This document shows positions 11,426-14,516 of a stretch of 14,516 nucleotides of DNA, piece by piece. The notes beneath the pieces are model-generated. The model searched no databases, was not told the DNA's origin, and worked only from the letters and a program-made list of their open reading frames with translations. How positions within the stretch are numbered: position 1 is the stretch's first letter; the number at the start of each line of letters is the position of its first letter. Position numbers and translations under genes: made by a program. The stretch is from contig CAYLXN010000016.1 of the NCBI GenBank assembly GCA_964388235.1, forward strand, positions 1 to 14,516, read 5' to 3'. Source of the stretch: CAYLXN01 sp964388235 (GTDB lineage: Bacteria > Patescibacteriota > Saccharimonadia > Saccharimonadales > Saccharimonadaceae).

Positions 11426-13019
11426 GCACTGTCAGGCTGAAAGTTGAGCCGTGATAAAGGCGGCTGGTCAATTCTAGCTCAGCTTGAATAGTTCGGGCGA
11501 GATAGCCAGCAATCGCTAGAGAGGCTTTTTTGTCAATCAGTGTCTTGCGGCTAGCAAAAGCCGAAATCATTTTCTTGACTTGTTCTTGGTTGGCTTTAGA
11601 GATGCCGTTACCAGTGTCTTTGACTGAGAAAGTAGTCTGGTCGGCGTTTTGAGTGATGTGAAGAGTAACGCTGCCAGTTTTGGTGTGAGTGATGGCATTG
11701 TCAATCAAGATGTTCAAAATCTGGTCAGTAGTGGTCTTCGGTAAATTAGTTTTAGCTAATCGAGGAGCTAAGTCTAGATTGAATTCTAATTCTTTGGCCT
11801 CGGCTAGGCTAGAATATTGCTTGTAAAGTTGATTAGCGTAATCACGCAAATTAACATCAACTGCTTGATCAACACCGGCTCCAGCGCTAGCGAAAGCTTC
11901 GATGTTAGTTAATTTGTTCTTGAGGGTTTGGGCTTGAGTGTTTAGTTCGAGGTTGTGTTTTTGTAGTACATTTCGATCGGTATTGAGGTCAGATAGCTTG
12001 GTGATAGTTTCAGATTTTTGATGAACTAGATGAGCTTGGTATTGAGCGTCAGCTACTAGCGACTCCAGCTGGTCGAGTTTTAGGTCGGTGGTTTTAGAAT
12101 CGTCAATCGCCAAAAAATAGAGCAAATAATAGCCGTCGCTATCGCAATTGATGGAGATTTTGAACGGCTTTAGTTGTTTGTCCTGAGAAATTAAAGTGTT
12201 GGATAGAGTTGTATTTTTGGAAATTAAAAATTTAGATAGATCTAGTTTAGAATTATTTTGATCAGAAATCTTCAGGTCGGCTAGAGATTTAACTGGCTTT
12301 TTAGGCGAATCAAACAGTTTGGTGGCTAATTGATTGATGTAGATGATTTTACCAGTTTCGTCGGTAGCTAGCGCGGCAATCGGCAGTTGATTCAAATTGT
12401 CTCGAGGCTTGTAATCGCGATCAATCACTGAGGCCGATGCCAAGGCGGAAACGAGCTTAGTCCTGGATATTTGGCGGCTAACTTGTAGTGCCTTGAGTGA
12501 TAAAATTATCAGATAACTACACAAGACCGCTAGTAGAAAAGTCTCTAAATAAGTCGATTGCCGAAGATAAGTCACCGAATCTGGTAGCTTAAAGACGATC
12601 ATCAATTCAGTGACAACAAAGCTAGCAATTACCACTGACAAACTCGCCCTCATGAAGCTAGAAACCAACACACCAATGATCGCCGCGATCGTCAGATGAC
12701 TTAGTCCCGATACTTGCCAGACGAAAATCGCCAGCAGTAAGATCTCGACAATGGTATAGAAATTATCGAGTTTGAGCTGAGCCTTTTCGGTTTCGGTTTT
12801 GATGTGAGTTGCTAAATAAAAAGCGATCCAGAGAATAGGAATCGTTAATCCAAAGAAAATTTGATCGGTCAGCTGACTGCTGTTTGAGCCAATCACCAAG
12901 AAAAACAGGCTGTAAAAGCTGATTAGCAGCGGATTTATCCAGTCAAGCGCTTCAATGAACGGCTGGGCTGGCGAAGTTAATAATTTTTGAGTTAATTTTA
13001 AGCTAGATTTGTTAGTCAT
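11412..13019 (-). CDS. Histidine-kinase-like membrane sensor without a canonical H-box
   Basis: The product has 535 residues. Six membrane helices lie in residues 28-178, followed by a PAS-like domain (about 208-306, PIAALATDETGKIIYINQLA) and a long coiled coil (312-375). A GHKL ATPase domain ends the protein. Its N-box is DQILNILIDNAITHT (432-446), its G1 box is DTGNG (468-472), and it ends GSTFSLTVP. The usual HE.RTPL phospho-acceptor box is missing; the coiled coil only offers H330 and H333 in AHLVHQ. The G2 glycines are replaced (KKASLAIAGY). No response regulator is nearby. It could be a degenerate kinase, an ATP-binding sensor, or a kinase with a non-standard acceptor. The ATG lies 7 nt after TATAAT. 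Confidence 0.82.
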   Translation of the reverse strand: MTNKSSLKLTQKLLTSPAQPFIEALDWINPLLISFYSLFFLVIGSNSSQLTDQIFFGLTIPILWIAFYLATHIKTETEKAQLKLDNFYTIVEILLLAIFVWQVSGLSHLTIAAIIGVLVSSFMRASLSVVIASFVVTELMIVFKLPDSVTYLRQSTYLETFLLAVLCSYLIILSLKALQVSRQISRTKLVSALASASVIDRDYKPRDNLNQLPIAALATDETGKIIYINQLATKLFDSPKKPVKSLADLKISDQNNSKLDLSKFLISKNTTLSNTLISQDKQLKPFKISINCDSDGYYLLYFLAIDDSKTTDLKLDQLESLVADAQYQAHLVHQKSETITKLSDLNTDRNVLQKHNLELNTQAQTLKNKLTNIEAFASAGAGVDQAVDVNLRDYANQLYKQYSSLAEAKELEFNLDLAPRLAKTNLPKTTTDQILNILIDNAITHTKTGSVTLHITQNADQTTFSVKDTGNGISKANQEQVKKMISAFASRKTLIDKKASLAIAGYLARTIQAELELTSRLYHGSTFSLTVPNQS

Positions 13020-13026
13020 AAGCTTT

Positions 13027-13032
13027 ATTATA
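13027..13032 (-). promoter_or_regulatory. -10 box of the kinase-like gene, leaderless
   Basis: TATAAT followed by AAAGCTT and ATG (7 nt gap), the same arrangement as the glycosyltransferase (TATAATGAAGCTTATG). It sits in the short gap after the metalloprotease stop. No clear -35 is seen. Confidence 0.58.
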
Positions 13033-13040
13033 CACTAAAA

Positions 13041-13739
13041 CTAGACGTGCGGGGAGAAGGTTTTGAGTTGCTTTTCGAACTTTTGGTAATCGGGCATAGT
13101 GTCGGCGACGGTTTGCCAAAAATCTGGGCTGTGGTCGGGGTGTTTAGTGTGCGCCAGCTCGTGAATGATTACATAATCAATTAGCTCATTTGGCAATTTC
13201 ATCAGGGCGATATTGAGGTTGATCGAAGCGTTTTTAGTCGAATAACTCCCCCACCTGGTCGAAGTGTGGGCTAATTTAAGCTGTTGATAAGAAAAATTAT
13301 GTTTTTTTGCTAGAAAATCCAGTCTTTGCGGCAAATAATCTTTTGCTTGTTTGCGGATGATTTTTTTAGCCTGTTGCTGGATTTGAGCCTGAATGTTTGG
13401 CTGGTCGATGAGCTGAGGATTGTTCAGTTCGACGATTAGATAATTGTTGCTGGGATAAATCTGAACGGTTGAATTGTCAGTGATGACGACTTTGAGTTGA
13501 CTAGTTTTGCCGATCAAATCACCATGATGGTAAAAATTTTGAGCGCGATAATTATCAATTAAATTAAGCAAAGACGTTTGGTGTTTACGGATAAAAAGTT
13601 GGATAATTCTGTTTGGGCAAAATCGTGGGCAGATAATTTTCAATTGCCCGTCAAGATTGACTTTGGCGGTAATTTGTCGAGATCGTTTTGACTTAGTAAC
13701 TATAATCTCACCAAGCAGCGGATGAGTCAGTGAAGTCAT
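13041..13739 (-). CDS. YgjP-type zinc metallopeptidase (DUF45)
   Basis: This 232-residue soluble protein is of the YgjP/WLM-related family. The zinc site is HELAH (193-197) with the third ligand H203 in HPDHSPDFW. The family marker TRWGSYS (161-167), SINLNIALMKLP and the IDYVIIHELAH run are all present. The N-terminal half is the divergent beta-rich part (RQITAKVNLDGQLKIICP). The family is thought to act as cytosolic peptidases; no substrate is known. The length is typical. The ATG is 4 nt after the stop of the P-loop kinase gene, so the two form an operon. No good ribosome-binding site is visible, which suggests coupled translation. Confidence 0.9.
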   Translation of the reverse strand: MTSLTHPLLGEIIVTKSKRSRQITAKVNLDGQLKIICPRFCPNRIIQLFIRKHQTSLLNLIDNYRAQNFYHHGDLIGKTSQLKVVITDNSTVQIYPSNNYLIVELNNPQLIDQPNIQAQIQQQAKKIIRKQAKDYLPQRLDFLAKKHNFSYQQLKLAHTSTRWGSYSTKNASINLNIALMKLPNELIDYVIIHELAHTKHPDHSPDFWQTVADTMPDYQKFEKQLKTFSPHV

Positions 13740-13743
13740 TGGT

Positions 13744-14355
13744 TTATTGGATTAGGGAGCGCGATTTGCCGCCGTAATTGACATTGCGGCTAGGTGTTAG
13801 TCGCTGATCGCGGTTTTCGGCTATGCGTCTTAAAACGTGGCGTAATTGTGTCGAGAAAGTGTGTTTGCCGCTAATCACAACTGGCTGTTCGGCTTGATTC
13901 GGTGAAGTAAAGCGAGTAAGAATTTTCTGAAAACTTTCAGCCGACATCAACTCAGTTTTGCGATCTGGCGTCCCGCGGGTTGATCGAGTTCGAGCAGTAG
14001 TGGCGACGTTTTGCACCCAGACAGTCAGCAAGCGATAGCCTTGCTGCTTGGCGAGCCGGGCATAAGCTTGACGATCGACTCGGGCATCTAATCCCCCTTC
14101 GACGATAACTGTTTGCTTAGTTTTGGTGATTTCTTCGATAATCGGTTTGATCAAGCTAGCAATTTGACCGTCTTCTTCGCGGTCATAAGTTGGCTCAGCA
14201 AAAAGCTGGTGCCGCATAGAATTGAGATTAATAAACGGAGCATTAAACATATCTGAAAACTGCTGGGCAAAAAAGGTCTTTCCAGCGCCTGGAATGCCAA
14301 CAATTAAGATTAAATATGGTTGCTGCAGTGAAAATCTTTTGTTTGGTTTCTTCAT
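13744..14355 (-). CDS. P-loop kinase of the AAA_33/zeta-toxin-like type
   Basis: The product has 203 residues. The Walker A motif is GIPGAGKT (20-27), following a hydrophobic strand (YLILIV). A probable substrate and Walker-B-like strand, TVIVEGG (81-87), is followed by LDARVDRQAYARL. The arginine-rich lid has ARTRSTRGTPDRK (about 120-132). This matches the predicted small-molecule kinase group (AAA_33). The substrate is unknown, and a zeta-type toxin is possible but has no antitoxin neighbour. The C-terminal tail is basic and probably disordered (TPSRNVNYGGKSRS). The ATG is 9 nt after TATAAT, again leaving no room for a ribosome-binding site. Confidence 0.82.
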   Translation of the reverse strand: MKKPNKRFSLQQPYLILIVGIPGAGKTFFAQQFSDMFNAPFINLNSMRHQLFAEPTYDREEDGQIASLIKPIIEEITKTKQTVIVEGGLDARVDRQAYARLAKQQGYRLLTVWVQNVATTARTRSTRGTPDRKTELMSAESFQKILTRFTSPNQAEQPVVISGKHTFSTQLRHVLRRIAENRDQRLTPSRNVNYGGKSRSLIQ

Positions 14356-14364
14356 ACTAGTTTT

Positions 14365-14373
14365 ATTATATCA
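14365..14373 (-). promoter_or_regulatory. Extended -10 of the P-loop kinase gene, near-leaderless
   Basis: TG-A-TATAAT (14365-14373) lies 9 nt before the ATG. Only weak -35 candidates exist. It is divergent from the tRNA promoter. Confidence 0.6.
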
Positions 14374-14396
14374 TGATATGGAAAGGAGTGCATTTA

Positions 14397-14424
14397 TTGT
14401 TTTTTGAGGTGAGTTTGTTATAAT
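14397..14424 (+). promoter_or_regulatory. Promoter of tRNA-Trp
   Basis: TTGTTT (14397-14402), 16 nt and an extended -10, TG-T-TATAAT (14419-14424). The start should lie a few nucleotides before the mature tRNA. Confidence 0.65.
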
Positions 14425-14440
14425 TAACTCAAGCCAATTT

Positions 14441-14515
14441 AGGGGCATAGTACAACGGCTAGTATAAAGGTCTCCAAAACCTTAGATCTAGGTTCGATTC
14501 CTAGTGCCCCTGCCA
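14441..14515 (+). tRNA. trnW: tRNA-Trp (anticodon CCA)
   Basis: A complete 75-nt cloverleaf. The acceptor stem is AGGGGCA/TGCCCCT. The D stem is GTAC/GTAT. The anticodon stem is AAGGT/ACCTT with loop CTCCAAA (anticodon 14474-14476). The T arm is CTAGG-TTCGATT-CCTAG. The discriminator is G and the 3' CCA is encoded. It reads UGG as tryptophan, consistent with UGA serving as a stop here. Confidence 0.95.
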
Positions 14516-14516
14516 A

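Noticed and set aside
13744..14355. Zeta-type toxin of a toxin-antitoxin pair
   Set aside because: The fold type is compatible, but no small antitoxin gene precedes it and its operon partner is a YgjP peptidase, so I keep a general P-loop kinase call.
1..14516. UGA recoded as glycine, as in some CPR lineages
   Set aside because: TGA ends the DUF2797 gene and the 149-residue gene (in an ATGA overlap), and full-length proteins need no read-through.

Overview
The window reads as chromosomal DNA of a Patescibacteria/CPR-type bacterium. A Saccharibacteria (TM7)-like genome is my best guess, inferred from gene content and style rather than from a marker search. The standard code applies: TGA ends real genes, such as the DUF2797 gene and the 149-residue ORF. 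Genes are dense, no gene-free gap exceeds 300 bases, and almost everything lies on the minus strand. Only a family-2 glycosyltransferase and a tRNA-Trp are on plus.

Minus-strand layout, in transcription order from the right. A P-loop kinase, a YgjP-type metalloprotease and a histidine-kinase-like membrane protein occupy 14355-11412. The glycosyltransferase (10286-11425) converges on the kinase. Then comes the normally contiguous block secE-nusG-rplK-rplA-rplJ-rplL, here broken into separate transcription units. secE-nusG (10156-9240) is followed by four small genes of unknown function in three units (9082-7173): two small membrane proteins, one small alpha/beta protein and one lipoprotein. 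rplK (7051-6626) is followed by a GNAT acetyltransferase-tmk-CDF transporter operon (6537-4444). rplA (4359-3367) is followed by a 90-residue orphan gene (3220-2948). rplJ-rplL (2750-1765) has a canonical L10 leader with an attenuator. A conserved-looking unknown protein and a DUF2797 protein follow, and the window ends in the first 36 codons of dnaX (108-1).

Two gene-expression styles coexist. Five housekeeping or accessory genes (dnaX, GNAT, glycosyltransferase, histidine-kinase-like, P-loop kinase) have a TATAAT box only 7-9 nt before the start codon, so their mRNAs should be leaderless or nearly so. The orphan genes between the ribosomal genes instead have a strong promoter, a 5' hairpin, a strong AGGAGG ribosome-binding site and a terminator of their own. 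Apart from the lipoprotein gene, they encode arginine almost only with AGA/AGG, whereas neighbours such as rplA and nusG use CGN.

The most novel signal is a roughly 55-nt structured 5' UTR element present twice (9097-9149 and 7678-7733). It lies just before the ribosome-binding sites of two of these orphan genes and shows a compensatory base-pair change between the copies. No mobile-element gene, CRISPR array or rRNA is visible.
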